Source: Ambrosia x helenae (lineage: Eukaryota > Streptophyta > Magnoliopsida > Asterales > Asteraceae). Taken from it: DNA of 64,000 nucleotides. The notes beneath the pieces are model-generated. The model saw nothing but the letters and a program-made list of their open reading frames with translations. It did no database searches and was not told the DNA's origin. Shown here one piece after another: positions 33,776 to 45,235 of the stretch (position 1 is the first letter of the stretch; each line of letters opens with the position of its first letter). Made by a program: the position numbers and the translations under genes. The DNA lies in contig CM061227.1 in NCBI GenBank assembly GCA_030844895.1, positions 114,683,603 through 114,747,602 on the forward strand. Direction: 5' to 3'.

Positions 33776-35305
33776 CCTACTTTATTTATTTATTTTTTAA
33801 AAAAAAAAACGAATTGTTATATATTATATATATATTTTTGCACATTATGTCTAATATGTGTTTAAAAATACCAAACATGATTTATAAATTCTACAAAAAT
33901 TATTTTATGTTATTCTAGTAGAAAAGTTTAACATACAATTTTTAGTTTTCCAAGAATTATTTATTTAATATATATAATAAATATTTTAAGTTTATTCTAT
34001 TTTAAATATAAAATTCTATAAAAATATCAAAACGATTATATAAATTCCCACAAAAATTATTCTGAGTTTATATAACATTAAACTTTTCTGAAATGATTTT
34101 TATTTCTGAAAAATCATTTATTTAATATTTTTAATAAATTTTTGTTAGTTTTAATCATAAATAAATAATAATAAATTCATTTTTCAATATTTTTGCACCA
34201 AAATTTTATATAAATTATTTTTATCCATTTAGAACAGAAATACAATTTTTAATTTAAAAATTATTTAATTTTAATATTTTTTAAATATTAAAGTTATATT
34301 TTGACAATTTGAAATAAATAGATTAAATATTCTATTTTTAAGAAAATAATTTTATAAAAATTATTTTCATACTTAAAACTTTATATTGTGACCATCTTTA
34401 ATCTAAAATTTACAAAAAGACTTTTGTTTATTTATTTATCAAATTTCTCTTATTTATTAAACATTTTATTTATTAATCAAACAAATACTTATCCCCAATT
34501 CGAAACCCTAGAAAATACTTGTAGACTAGAAAGGCTTAGACTTATTTGTTACCTTATACATAGGGTAATACTTGGCAACTTTGGGGCTACACTTATACTT
34601 TTTTCTCGAGACTTAATACTTTGCTAAGGTGAGTTTACGTAACCATGTTTATGCAAATCTTTATACTTGCAACATTATACTTAAGCAATTCTACATACAT
34701 GTCTAGTTGTAAACTTTAATGCCTCGTGATTTAGACAACAAAAACAGTTAGACTTACGCTTCAACATACATAATCATTAGTTATGGCCAAGCCGGCGATA
34801 CTCAATAATAGATCTATTGGATTGACAATCCCACCTAGATTCGTTGACCATCTTTTTATGGGGAGCGCGGGTGATTGTTATCGTTCCAACATGATATTAA
34901 GGTGAACCGTGGATGACGGGATGGACCTAAACTAGTCGGAGGTTTGATTATGTCGATTCAACACTTCATGTTTATTCATGTAGACTTAAACTTACGATAG
35001 ACATATGAATTGCTAAACTTTTATTCTTAAACTTAATTGCTTGACATGGATTATGTATTCTCACCAACTTCTAGTTGACCCCTCCATTTTTACAACTCAA
35101 CAGGAAATAATGATGCTTGAAGTCTAGAGCTAGCATGAGAAGATACTTGAAGTTTTATGCTTTGTTTGATTTTGAATGTACTAGACATTTAATGTAATTC
35201 AATATTGTATTAAAGGATTATGTAAACATATGTATTACCATGAGCTACTGAACAATCATTCATACGTGACACCTCGATGTTTCCGCCATCGGTTGGGGTG
35301 TTACA

Positions 35306-36776
35306 TCTTATCTCTCTTCACTCTTTGAACCTGACAACTTTCCTCTCTCTGTCCTTTGTCCTTTTTCCTCTCTCTCTCTCTCTCCCTCTCCTCACTCTCT
35401 TAACTCTTAGGTAACAAATGTTTTTATGACCATTATCATTAAATAATTACCATTTGCTAACTTTTTACAAAAAATGTTACACAAATATCTTACTCTTATT
35501 CAAATATAATATATCTTACTCTCAATTCAAAATTTGATATATGACACTCAAAATTTACTGAAGCATTTTAAGATTATTAAAAACACATGTTTTAAGTTTA
35601 TGAAGCATATGTTTGTCTTTCTCTCTCTTTTGAAACATATGATGTTTTTTTATAACATGTTTTAGTAACACATAATTCAGTAACAAAAACATATGTTTTC
35701 ACGACTTATCTCACAAAAGACATATAATAAGTTATAACTTAACAAACAAAAAACATATGTTTTCACAACTTATCTCACCCAAAAATATAACCCAACAAAA
35801 AAAAAAACATATGCTTTCACGGACTCGTCTCACTAAAAATATCACACAAAACTCACCAGCTACATCACACATATAAGGCTTAAGGCTTAAATTAAAAAAA
35901 AAAAATACCATAACGTAATTTCACATTTGTAAACACCACTAAAATATATGACCAGAATTAAAAAGAATAATTACAAAAAAAAAAAAAACTAAAAGAAAAC
36001 ATACAAACTGAAGAAAAAAACATCAGAAATCGCCACTATCCTTTCTCTAAAAAAACATCAAAAATAAACCATACAAAACTGAAAGAAAAAAAAAATGTAT
36101 GTATTAATCTTGAAACTTCATGATAAAATAACCCAATGTCCTCATAAGGTTCCTCTCTCTAACTTTAGTTTCTCTCTCTAAACATCAGAAATCGCCTAAG
36201 GAGATAAAGAACTCAACGATTTATGTTGAAACTTACCATGTTCATGGAAAAAATCATCGAAACCCAGATCTAGACAATGACGTCTGGAACCGCCCTTGAT
36301 CGAAAAAATTACCAGGGTATTGAAGCTTCCTCCATAGCCGTCATAAAAATCACCAGGGTATTGAAGCTTCGTCCATGGCCGTCGTTGTATGTGGAGGTGA
36401 TGGTGGTAATGATGTTGGTAATTGTTGGTGGTGGGGGTTTGATTTTGCAACAAGATCTGCAATTAAGAGAGGGAAAGAGATATATTTTGACTAGCTTTTG
36501 TTTTGTAGAGAGAGAGAGAGAGAGAGCCAGTAGTTTAAAGAGAGAGAGGGGTGGTTTAAAGAATCTTGTGTTGTGAAAGGAGAGAGGATTCTTTTCATGG
36601 TACTTGTGTGTAAGAGTTTATAAAAAGTTGTCATAGATGTGTATGATTTGGTTTATGAGACAAAGACTATATTACCCTTGTGCATATGAATAAGTATGTA
36701 GACGTGGAAACATCATCACCACAAGATGGGGTTTTCTAGGTTTTCATAACTAAAGGTGGTTTTCTATTTATAATTC

Positions 36777-36780
<4 letters not shown>
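35306..36780. other. Right part of the split TIR element
   Basis: Non-coding. It contains repeated AACATATGTTTTCAC phrases (35690-35820), a CT run (35368-35398) and a GA run (36509-36527). The open frames around 36196-36576 have no known domain. Confidence 0.4.

Positions 36781-36823
<43 letters not shown>
36781..36823. repeat. (TA)n microsatellite
   Basis: About twenty TA units at the junction between the TIR element and the 1.2-kb duplicated unit. Confidence 0.95.
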
Positions 36824-36826
<3 letters not shown>

Positions 36827-36837
36827 CTGAGGTTTAG

Positions 36838-37244
36838 GATTCTGTACAAAGTACATTTTTCGTGAGAAGTGTGAGAAGGACTAAAAATTGACATGTAGAC
36901 ATCATGTTTTGGATTTAGAAATGATGTTTTAGGTTGTTTTAACTTGAAAAACACCAAACCTAACAATCTAAAACACAATACAATGTATTATAGTCATTAA
37001 ATTTAAAAAACAGCTAAAACACACTACTTAACGCTTAAAACACACTGCTAATGTTCTTATCATGGTGTTTTAAGTTTTAAGTTTTAAGCCTAAAATACAT
37101 TGTTTTCAGTTTTTAATTGTTATGTTTGGTGTTTTTATAGGAATAACAATCCAAAACATCACGACTAAGTTCAAAAAATGATGCCTAAGTATCAATTTTT
37201 AATACTTCTCACACTTCTCACAAAAAAACACTTTGTACACGATC
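36838..37244. mobile_element. Foldback MITE, copy 1
   Basis: The ends GTACAAAGTACATTTTTCGT and, inverted, GTACAAAGTGTTTTTTTGTG continue as GAGAAGTGTGAGAAG on both arms. It is about 400 bp, non-coding, and lies close to a TA microsatellite. Confidence 0.7.
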
Positions 37245-38055
37245 TTGACCCATTAAACTGAATTCCAGTAATTATATTAATAATTATAGTTGTAACAAAT
37301 AAAAACTGAATAAGTAATAATTATTAAATAAAGAAACAAATTAAAATAAATGTATTGTTTGAAATAATAATATGGGAGGCTTTATAATGGAGTTCTATGT
37401 ACTTCATGTGTTGTCTTTTATTACTACAGATAAAATCGATTAATGTTGATTGATTTATTTTATTTATTTGTTTTGAACAATATAAAAGTCTAACAAAAAA
37501 GCTTGACTAATTGCATTGTGTTATTATTAATTTGTTTATTTGACTTTTGAACTATTTTAAGTATTTAAAATTAATATGTATTTGCTGAACATAGTTTAAC
37601 ATCTAAAATAATGACCAAAATAATAAAACTTAATAATCATTTGTCAAATATTGTAACAAAATTAATTTTAAACTTAGAATAACAGATTAAATTTTTTAAA
37701 AATGGGTTAATTTAAGATACATGATTTAAATTCAAAGTTAATAATACATAAATATAAATATGTTATATAAAAAAGAATAACTGTTTTCTTTTATTAATGA
37801 TTTCAGTTACAACTATGTTTATTAATATAATTACTAAAATTTAATTTAATAAACTTATATCATGGTTTTGCAAATCAATTATTATAATTAAATTTGACTT
37901 TAATGTATTAAATAATAAAATGAGAGAATTCATGAGGGAGCGCCATGTGTCACTCATGTGTTTTCTTTTATTATATAGTGTAGATGTAGATGTAGATTAA
38001 TTGATTTACAAAAACATAATATATATATATATATATATATTAAACCGAGGTTTAG

Positions 38056-38447
38056 GAACCTGTACAAAGTACATTTTTCGTGAGAAGTGTGAGAAGGACT
38101 AAGAATTGACATGTAGACATCATGTTTTGGATTTAGAAATGATGTTTTAGGCTGTTTTAACTTGAAAAACACCAAACTCAACAATTTAAAACACAATTCA
38201 ATGTATTATAGTCATTAAATTTAAAAACAGCTAAAACACACTACTTAACGCTTAAAACACACTGCTAATGTTCTTATCATGGTATTTTAAGTTTTAAGCC
38301 TAAAATACATTGTTTTCGGTTTTTAATTGTTTTGTTTGGTGTTTTTATAGGAAAAACAATCCAAAACATCACGACTAAGTTCAAAAAATGATGCCTAAGT
38401 ATCAATTTTTAATACTTCTCACAAAAAAAAACACTTTGTACACGATC
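38056..38447. mobile_element. Foldback MITE, copy 2
   Basis: The same element within the second duplicated unit. It has lost about 12 bp in the right arm. Confidence 0.7.
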
Positions 38448-38910
38448 TTGACCCATTAAACTGAATTCCAGTAATTATATTAATAATTATAGTTGTAACA
38501 AATAAAATAGTAAATTGCCAAAATGGCCCCTCAGGTTTTGGCCCAGATTGCTTGTTTGGTCAGTTATCTTTTTTTTTTGTGCCAAAAGAACCCCTCGCAG
38601 ATTGAAAATTGCCATTTTGGCCCATATTTAACTGAGTTTCTAACGAGGGACAAAAACTTAGTTAATTCTAAGGGGCATTTTCGTCCTTTCATGTTCTAAT
38701 GTTTTAAAACCACGTTTAAACCTTTCTTCTTCATCATTTGACCTTCTTCTTCTTCCTCTCAATTCAAACCTAATTCCCAAATCATACAAACCCTAATTCC
38801 CAAATCATACAGGTTTCGATTTCGATTAATATATACTATTGTGGATTTCGATCCTGAACAAACGTATGATAGTATATATCATACAAACCCTAATTCCCAA
38901 ATCATAGACG

Positions 38911-39213
38911 ATGATATTCTGCAAATGTGGAGCTCCTACTATCATACGTGTGTCTTCCACCTCTGCAAACCCTGGTAGGCGGTTTTTCTGCTGCAACAAG
39001 AAGGGGAGGACCTGTGGTTTTGTTTGTTGGGCTGAACTACCCTTGGGTCAGATTCCTAGTACTAGCAATGATAGTGAAGAGAATGAAGAACTGAGACTCA
39101 ACAACACAGCATTGCAGACCTTGGTTGGGACACTCAAATCCGAGAACAAGAAGCTGAAAACTTATCTATGGATGACTTGGTTTGTAATCATCATGTATTT
39201 TATCATGTTTTAG
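38911..39213 (+). CDS. GRF-type zinc-finger protein with C-terminal membrane segment
   Basis: A 100-residue protein. Residues 4-40 form a GRF zinc finger: CKCG near the start, then the conserved NPGRRFFCC and CGFVCWAE. Residues ~58-85 are charged and coiled-coil-like (EENEELRLNN…LKSENKKLK). Residues ~82-100 form a hydrophobic segment (YLWMTWFVIIMYFIMF). This zinc finger–coil–membrane layout is common in small plant proteins. GRF fingers in other proteins bind single-stranded nucleic acid. The start at 38911 follows a T/A-rich leader inside the MULE. The frame is complete, and it is probably a cargo gene or an element-encoded accessory gene. Confidence 0.7.
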   Translation: MIFCKCGAPTIIRVSSTSANPGRRFFCCNKKGRTCGFVCWAELPLGQIPSTSNDSEENEELRLNNTALQTLVGTLKSENKKLKTYLWMTWFVIIMYFIMF

Positions 39214-39339
39214 TTCAATGTTGGTTGTTTTGTAATGATAAGAACTCAATGTATGGTGTTTCTTATTGTAATGATCAGTTATTGTTCAAGTTGTAATGTT
39301 TGTTTGCAAATGTTCAATTTATGTTGTTTTGTAACAATC

Positions 39340-39868
39340 TAAGGTTTGTAATGATCAAACAGAAACATACTAAAGCATACAAAACAGAATCCACTAAAGC
39401 ATCCATTTTGACCCATTTGTAATGTATGCTTGCAAACAGTCAAAGACATTGCACATTGATCAAACAGAAACATACTAAAGCATCCATTTTGACCCATTTG
39501 TAATGTATGCTTGCAAACATAACAAACACATTGCACATTAATCAAAACAGAACCCACTAAAGCATCCATTTTGACCCATTTGTAATGTATGCTTGCAAAC
39601 ATAACAAACACATTGCACATTGATCAAAACAGAACCCACTAAAGCATCCATTTTGACCCATTTGTAATGTATGCTTGCAAACATAACAAACACATTGCAC
39701 ATTGATCAAACAGAAACATACTAAAGCATCCATTTTGACCCATTTGTAATGTATGCTTGCAAACATAACAAAGACATTGCACATTGATCAAAACAGAACC
39801 CACTAAAGCATCCATTTTGACCCATTTGTAATGTATGCTTGCAAACATAACAAACACATTGCACATTC
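39340..39868. repeat. Tandem array of an ~82-bp unit (about six copies)
   Basis: The phrase CATCCATTTTGACCCATTTG recurs at 39400, 39481, 39563, 39645, 39727 and 39809. Each copy continues TAATGTATGCTTGCAAACA and CACATTG. It lies between the 3' ends of the convergent ORFs in the MULE. Because 82 is not a multiple of three, the frames read on the minus strand change at each unit and are not a real protein. Confidence 0.93.
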
Positions 39869-39990
39869 ATCCCTGATCACTATATATATGCATCAATTAA
39901 TTTTTTGCAAATCCTATACAAAAAAAGGGGCATCATATATATATATTCATCCCTGATCACTATATATATGCATCAATAAGACTTGCACAT

Positions 39991-40299
39991 CTAGCTATTT
40001 GGAGCATGCTCCCATCTACCCCCCACTCGGCGTAACTTGAACTTTAGTGTTTTTGATGTACCTTGATCACCTAGTTCAGACAGCCTCTTCATCTTCAAAG
40101 ATTCTCCATCTGATGTACCTTGATCATTGTCCAGTTGCATCTTTTCTTGTGACAACAAATGGCCACAATATTCAGCTAACCGATCAAAGGCATCTGGGGG
40201 CATTAGAACATTTGGAGGACGGGTAGACAACTCCATGATTGCTTCAACTGCCACCTTCTCATCTTTGCTAAGATTGATTGGTTGCAATGATGATGCCAT
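39991..40299 (-). CDS. Hypothetical protein in MULE (102 aa)
   Basis: It starts ATAATGGCATCATC, a good plant start context, and reads MASSLQPINLSKDEKVAVEA, then LMPPDAFDRLAEYCGHLL. The C-terminus is basic and ends GGRWEHAPNS. The composition looks coding and helical, but I do not recognise a domain. It points toward the GRF ORF, with the tandem array between them. Confidence 0.45.
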   Translation of the reverse strand: MASSLQPINLSKDEKVAVEAIMELSTRPPNVLMPPDAFDRLAEYCGHLLSQEKMQLDNDQGTSDGESLKMKRLSELGDQGTSKTLKFKLRRVGGRWEHAPNS

Positions 40300-40655
40300 T
40301 ATGATAAGGGTTTAGGGTGAAGAAACAGGGGTAGCAGAGGAAACAGGGGTTTAGGGTGAAGAAACAGGGGTAGCCGAAGTGTGTTTGTGTAGTGAGTTAT
40401 TATTATTAGTGATAATAGAGGAAACATGATCAAATGAAGTTGGGGCATCCCAATACAGATCACGTCAGCAACTGACAGGAGCCGCCAATTCAAGTCTGAC
40501 AGCAGCTGAAGTCCGCTCATGATTACATTATAATCAATTTCACCATTCAATGGTCTTAACCCAAAGTCTAAATCCTCACCTGGAACTTTAAAATAATACC
40601 TAAAAATGGAAATATCCTCATGTTTGAATACCGAATTTCTAATACCATTCATCAT
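40299..40655 (-). CDS. Hypothetical protein in MULE, N-terminal PB1-like character (118 aa)
   Basis: The first ~50 residues (ISIFRYYFKVPGEDLDFGLR, then PLNGEIDYNVIMSGL) resemble the PB1-like N-terminal segment found in plant MULE-encoded proteins. The rest is hydrophobic and repetitive (two LFLHPKPL pieces) and is probably out of frame. It is best read as the 5' remnant of a longer transposase-type gene. It lies next to, and upstream of, the 102-aa ORF. Confidence 0.35.
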   Translation of the reverse strand: MMNGIRNSVFKHEDISIFRYYFKVPGEDLDFGLRPLNGEIDYNVIMSGLQLLSDLNWRLLSVADVICIGMPQLHLIMFPLLSLIIITHYTNTLRLPLFLHPKPLFPLLPLFLHPKPLS

Positions 40656-41665
40656 TGTTGAACGACGAGGATGAGCAGGGAGGATGAGCAGAGAGGAAGA
40701 AGTAGAAGAACTTAAACCTTAGGCTTTTATTAGGGGAAGAACATGAAAGGACGAAAATGCCCCTCAGAATTAACTGAGTTTTTGTCCCTCGTTAGAAACT
40801 CAGTTAAATATGGGCCAAAATGGCAATTTTCAATCTGTGAGGGGTGCTTTTGGCAGAAAAAAAAAGATAACTGACCAAACAAGCAATCTGGGCCAAACCT
40901 GAGGGGCCATTTTGGCAATTTACTCCAAATAAAAACTGAATAAGTAATAATTATTAAATAAAAAAACAAATCAAAATAAATGTATTGTTTGAAATAATAA
41001 TATGGGAGGCTTTATAATGGAGTTCTATGTACTTCATGTGTTGTCTTTTATTACTATAGATAAAATCGATTAACGTTTATTGATTTATTTTATTTATTTG
41101 TTTTGAACAATATAAAAGTCTAACAAAAAAGCTTGACTAATTGCATTGTGTTATTATTAATTTGTTTATTTGACTTTTGAACTATTTTAAGTATTTAAAA
41201 TTAATATGTATTTGCTGAACATAGTTTAACATCTAAAATAATGACCAAAATAATAAAACTTAATAATCATTTGTCAAATATTGTAACAAAATTAATTTTA
41301 AACTTAGAATAACAGATTAATTTTTTTAAAAATGGGTTAATTTAAGGTACATGATTTAAATTCAAAGTTAATAATACATAAATATAACTATGTTATATAA
41401 AAAAGAATAATGTGTTTTCTTTTATTAACGATTTCAGTTACAACTATGTTTATTAAGATAATTACTAAAATTTAATTTAATAAACTTATATCATGGTTTT
41501 GCAAATCAATTATTATAATTAAATCTGAGTTTAATGTATTAAATAATAAAATGAGAGAATTCATGAGCGAGTGCCATGTGTCACTCATGTGTTTTTTTTA
41601 TTATATAGTGTAGATGTAGATGTAGATGTAGAAGTGTAGATGTAGATATAGATTAGCCAACTAAT

Positions 41666-44095
41666 TGACTAATGCATTTAGATTTCAATAGGATATAAAT
41701 AAATATAATTTCCCAATAAAAAGTTGACACCTCATATATTTTTTTAACAGTTACGTTTATTAGGAAACCTACTAGCAAAATGTTAAAGACAAAAGAACAT
41801 ACAAGTAGTTACAAGTTATCCTACATGTGTAAAATAAATGAGAATGGTAGTAAGGATAAAAAACAAAAACAATTGATCGCAAAATATAATATAACGGGTC
41901 ACAAAATATAGCACAATGCTTAGGAAAAAGACACAGTGAATCACAAAAATGACATAATTACAAAAATAAAACAAAAAGACAATGACACATAAAAGACACA
42001 ATGATCTAACACAAAGTCTAAAAACTACAAGCTAAATACATAAAAGCGAAAACCTAAAAATTAAGATCGTAGGATTCGATAAAACGGTTCAATGACGCTT
42101 AAATGAGTGCAATCGAAGTCCGTTCGCTACCCTTTTACGACTTCCTATTTTTTCAGTGTGTATTTGATCCTAACCCTATATACAAGTATACAACAATTAG
42201 GAAATAAATTTACACCAATCATTCCCACAAGAGACTCCAATGAAGAGCGGTTTTTAGTCCAAAGGAGAGCAAGAGTGCTAATGTCTTCCACAATTATCGA
42301 TTTAACGACCTGCTTATTTGAAAAAAAAAAAAAAAAAAATGTCATTCCAAGTTTTCTAAATACATAATGTGCATCATAACAATACCACCCCATATAAAGG
42401 ATTGGTGTATTTAAAAACATTGGACTTGCTATGTGAAACGTCCCACATTGGTGAGCAATCATAATATGAGGGGCGATGCGCATGGGCCCTTCCATGTGAA
42501 ACGGTCTTTTCTGCCTAAAGCGGGTAACATCTAATAACCCATGTGTGAAAACATCTCCCTCAGGCCCCAACAACCTACAAGAGTACAAGGGGACTTAAGA
42601 CTCTATTTTGAATCTTCTCATTTGTTTTTGTATGTAAAATGGGATGTGATATGAAAGTTTGAAATGGTTTATTGTTGGATGAAAAAATATGTTTAAAATG
42701 GTTGAAGTTTGAAATGATGTGACATGCTGATATGAGGAGTTTGATCATTAGACTTTGACCACTATTAGGGTTAGAGGGGTGTGGATTGATGGAAGGCATC
42801 GGAGAACCTAGGTGACACCCGATAAGGAACAACCCTAAACAAACCCTCAAATTTCAGTGCAATGGGGGATTATCAACCTCAAAAGCTTTAGTGAAATTTA
42901 TGGCCGCAAACGAATCCCTTTAAATCATTGGGCACGAATTGTTTATATTCAATTAATTAATAAATTAACAAATATAAACATCTTCATATAATAAACCAGA
43001 CAGACGTTTCTTTTGTTTATTACTTACGTTCACTAAGATTTTTTTTGTTTGTTCATTCATTAATTCTGTTTGTCTTTTCGTTCACATGTGATGTATGTGT
43101 GTATATATTTTAGGTAGCATTAATTAAATAAATTTTTAATTGTCATATAGTAAATTTTAATAAAATTTACAAAAAAAAACCAAAAGCTAAAATTAATTTA
43201 AATAAATGTCGTTACATATGCATAACAAAATTTTAAAATCTAAAGTTGTTGATACATCTCGGACAATCGTTTAACATCGTTTGAAGACCATTATTATTTA
43301 TTAGATGACCCTTTGTTTTTGTTTAAGGCTATAATAGAAAGACGCTACGATTATTAATTTACATTAATAATTGGCCTACGCAAGGCTACTTGTTTTTTTT
43401 ACTTATTTTTCGTTACATTTATAGGTATTTAACATATTAAGTTAATTAATAATGTAGGATTTTAGCTTTTTTTTTTTTTTCCTTTGTAAGTCTAGAAAAT
43501 AATCTATAAACAAAAATGATAAAAACATTTGTGATTATATAGATTTAATAAGTTTTTAATTAATAAATATATAAAAACTTAAACAATTTAGTAATAGAAA
43601 TAAAATAAAAATGGAATTCACTAACGATAATCACTAACAAATCATCGTATTATACATTTGTTTATATTTATTTCATAGTTAAGAATAGTAATACTTGACT
43701 TAAAATAATATTTAAAAGATGATTGAGACAAGTAGTGAAGTGACAGACACCCGCAGTGTGCTGTCATGTAGAAAAAAACAAAAAAGTATATAAAAAGTAT
43801 TTAATTGGGTAATGGGTCTTTAAATGAACCGGGTTTTTTTTTACCAATTTGACTAGAGAATAAATTATTGTATTCATTTTCAACTACCCTTATTCATCAT
43901 CCTTGTTATTTCTCTTTGTATATACAGACTCATGACCATTGTATCATCACCCCGCATGCCGGAAAAACTCAAAAAACGATAAACCTCACCCTTCTCGTTG
44001 TGATTGAAAACATTGGTTTCAAAAGTCAAGGGGTGCGATTGAAAATTTTCAAGGGGTGCGAACGAGATTAACGCGCGTATATAACACCAAAATTT
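41666..44095. other. Intergenic, no supported gene
   Basis: AT-rich. The minus-strand frame at 42340-42588 (…HGLLDVTRFRQKRPFHMEGP…) has protein-like composition and overlaps the phrase ACGTCCCACATTGGTGAG, often seen in dispersed plant repeats. I cannot assign it. Confidence 0.35.
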
Positions 44096-44434
44096 TTTTT
44101 TTCAAAGGGGCGCCCGCCCACCTTGGGCGAGCCTAGGTCCGCCCCTGGTCCCCCACCCAAAAACCCACTTTTTTCTTCTCTTTCTTTCTTCGGCCTTCTC
44201 TCTCTCTCTCTCTCCCTCTCCCTCTCTTTCCCCCCTCTCTCTCCTTCTCTCTCTCCCTCTCCCTCCCTCCCCCTCTCTCTCTCTCTCTCTCTCCCTCCCT
44301 CTCCCTCTCCCTCTCTCTCTGACTTATAGAAACCGAATTTTGAAGCCTAGAATCCAAGCTCCATTACCCGAGACCATGTAGCCGCGATGCTACCTTGGCT
44401 GATTTGCTCTAGCTGAGGGTGCCCCGTCCCCTCT

Positions 44435-44483
<49 letters not shown>
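44096..44483. repeat. CT-rich tract and (CA)n(TA)n microsatellite
   Basis: CTCTCC-type simple repeats run from 44196 to 44320 and a CA then TA run from 44443 to 44483. GC-rich sequence before the CT tract (GGGGCGCCCGCCCACC) may be an eroded transposon end. The Ser/Pro/Leu and Arg/Glu frames across it are artefacts. Confidence 0.85.
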
Positions 44484-44484
<1 letters not shown>

Positions 44485-44905
44485 GGGGAAGGATAAATTG
44501 AAAACCCTCTTGAGTTGAGAAAACCTCGGAAACCCATGTAAAAAATCAATTTTTTTTTTGAAAAAAATAACCAATGCAAAATACATGTTTTTAAGCATTT
44601 TGGGCCAAAAAAATATAAAAAGCGCCGAAGGGATTTTTTTTTAAAAAAATAAACAAAGTTGCTAAAAAAACATATGTTTTCAGCTATTTGCTGTTTTTTA
44701 TCAAGTGTAAACATGTGTTTTCGCAGCTTTGTTTATTTTTTTTAAAAAAATCCCTTCGGCGCTTTTTTTATTTTTTTGGCCCAAAACACTTAAAAACATG
44801 TATTTTACATTGGTTATTTTTTTCAAAAAAAAATAATGATTTTTTACATGGGTTTTCAAGGTTTTCTCAACTCAAGAGGGTTTTCATTTTATAATTGCCC
44901 TATAT
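44484..44905. mobile_element. Near-perfect foldback MITE (~420 bp)
   Basis: The two ~200-bp arms mirror each other from ATAGGGGAAGGATAAATTGA / ATAGGGCAATTATAAAATGA inward. They pass through GAAAACCCTCTTGAGTTGAG, AAAATACATGTTTTTAAG and GCGCCGAAGGGATTT to a short centre near 44695. The ends belong to the same family as 27135/36782. It is non-coding, but a transcript would form a long hairpin. Confidence 0.85.
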
Positions 44906-44914
44906 ATATATATA

Positions 44915-45235
44915 CAGGGCAGTCTCTAGTCTTTTGGGTAAGGCCCAAATCTCGGAGGGGCCCAAAATTTTATAAAAATATGATTTTTATATATATATTT
45001 TTCATTTTTCATATACATTTTATAGCCTTTTTATAAAATATATATATATATTTTAGGGCCCGATTTTATTAAAAACGTTTTTATATAAATATTTTAATTT
45101 TTCATGTATGTTTTATGCTTTTTAATGCATTTTAAGCATTTATAAAAGAATTTTATATAAAAAAAATTTTAGGGCCTGATTTTCACTCCTCGCACAAGGC
45201 CCAAATATTTTTTAGGATTCTCGGAGACAACTCTG
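44915..45235. mobile_element. hAT-like MITE in TA-rich site
   Basis: The ends CAGGGCAGTCTC and, inverted, CAGAGTTGTCTC are flanked by TATATATA on both sides, an 8-bp duplication that cannot be told from the microsatellite. The interior has GGGCC(C/T) motifs and AT-rich sequence. Confidence 0.6.

Larger units (their letters stand above)
27309..35305 (+). mobile_element. Gag-only Gypsy (Ty3) retrotransposon, rearranged
   Basis: The 5' LTR starts TGTAACATCGC at 27309 and the 3' LTR occupies 32684-35305, ending GGTTGGGGTGTTACA. Flanks TGTTA and TCTTA would be a 5-bp duplication with one mismatch. The 5' LTR is truncated at ~28740, where a deletion joins it to the gag zinc-knuckle region. Only the end of gag remains, followed by non-coding sequence and a polypurine tract; there is no pol. 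A solo LTR of a related element sits in the internal region. Family identity comes from the shared gag end with the element at 56828-63929. Confidence 0.8.
32684..35305 (+). repeat. Gypsy 3' LTR (2622 bp)
   Basis: Begins TGTAACATCGCAAAATTT and ends CCATCGGTTGGGGTGTTACA. It contains two tRNA-like modules (33032-33095 minus, 33705-33775 plus). Confidence 0.88.
27135..36782. mobile_element. TIR DNA element beside a TA microsatellite, split by Gypsy insertion
   Basis: The left end ATAGGGGAGGGATAATTTGA at 27135 and the inverted right end ATAGGGGAATTATAAATAGA at 36782 pair up. Both continue with GAAAACC…GAAAACC. The same terminal family forms the foldback at 44484-44905. If the Gypsy element (27309-35305) is removed, the element is about 1.65 kb (27135-27308 plus 35306-36782). 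Both ends abut TA runs, so the target duplication is hidden. Confidence 0.55.
38508..40925. mobile_element. Mutator-like element (2418 bp) carrying convergent ORFs
   Basis: Terminal inverted repeats of ~190 bp start (T/G)AGTAAATTGCCAAAATGG. A perfect 9-bp duplication CAAATAAAA (38499-38507, 40926-40934) is the mark of Mutator-like insertion. Comparison with the empty site in the first duplicated unit (~37305) confirms the borders. The element contains a GRF zinc-finger ORF on the plus strand, two hypothetical ORFs on the minus strand and an 82-bp tandem array between them. No transposase gene is present. Confidence 0.92.
36824..41665. repeat. ~1.2-kb tandem duplication; second unit interrupted by a MULE
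   Basis: Unit 1 is 36824-38040. Unit 2 is 38041-38507 joined to 40926-41665. Both run from TTAAAC(T/C)GAGGTTTAGGA through a MITE and AT-rich sequence to CACTCATGTGTTTT…ATATAGTGTAGATGTAGA. On the minus strand that last part is a Helitron 5' end (TCTACACTATATAATAAAAG, at 37984 and 41614). Similarity is high throughout. Confidence 0.85.

Noticed and set aside
36196..36576. Overlapping ORFs on both strands in the split TIR element
   Set aside because: Biased His/Tyr/Gln or Arg/Glu composition from GA- and GTGG-type repeats, with no known domain.
26053..37984. One large Helitron from the 3' end at 26053 to the 5' end at 37984
   Set aside because: The TIR element and tandem duplication in between have their own clear borders, and the body homology shows separate copies.
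39340..39868. Regular 82-bp repeats, considered as a CRISPR-like array or a repetitive protein
   Set aside because: The units are contiguous with no unique spacers, the genome is a plant, and the period is not a multiple of three, so the reading frame changes in each unit.
44123..44357. Ser/Pro/Leu-rich and Arg/Glu-rich ORFs
   Set aside because: They are translations of a CT simple repeat on each strand.
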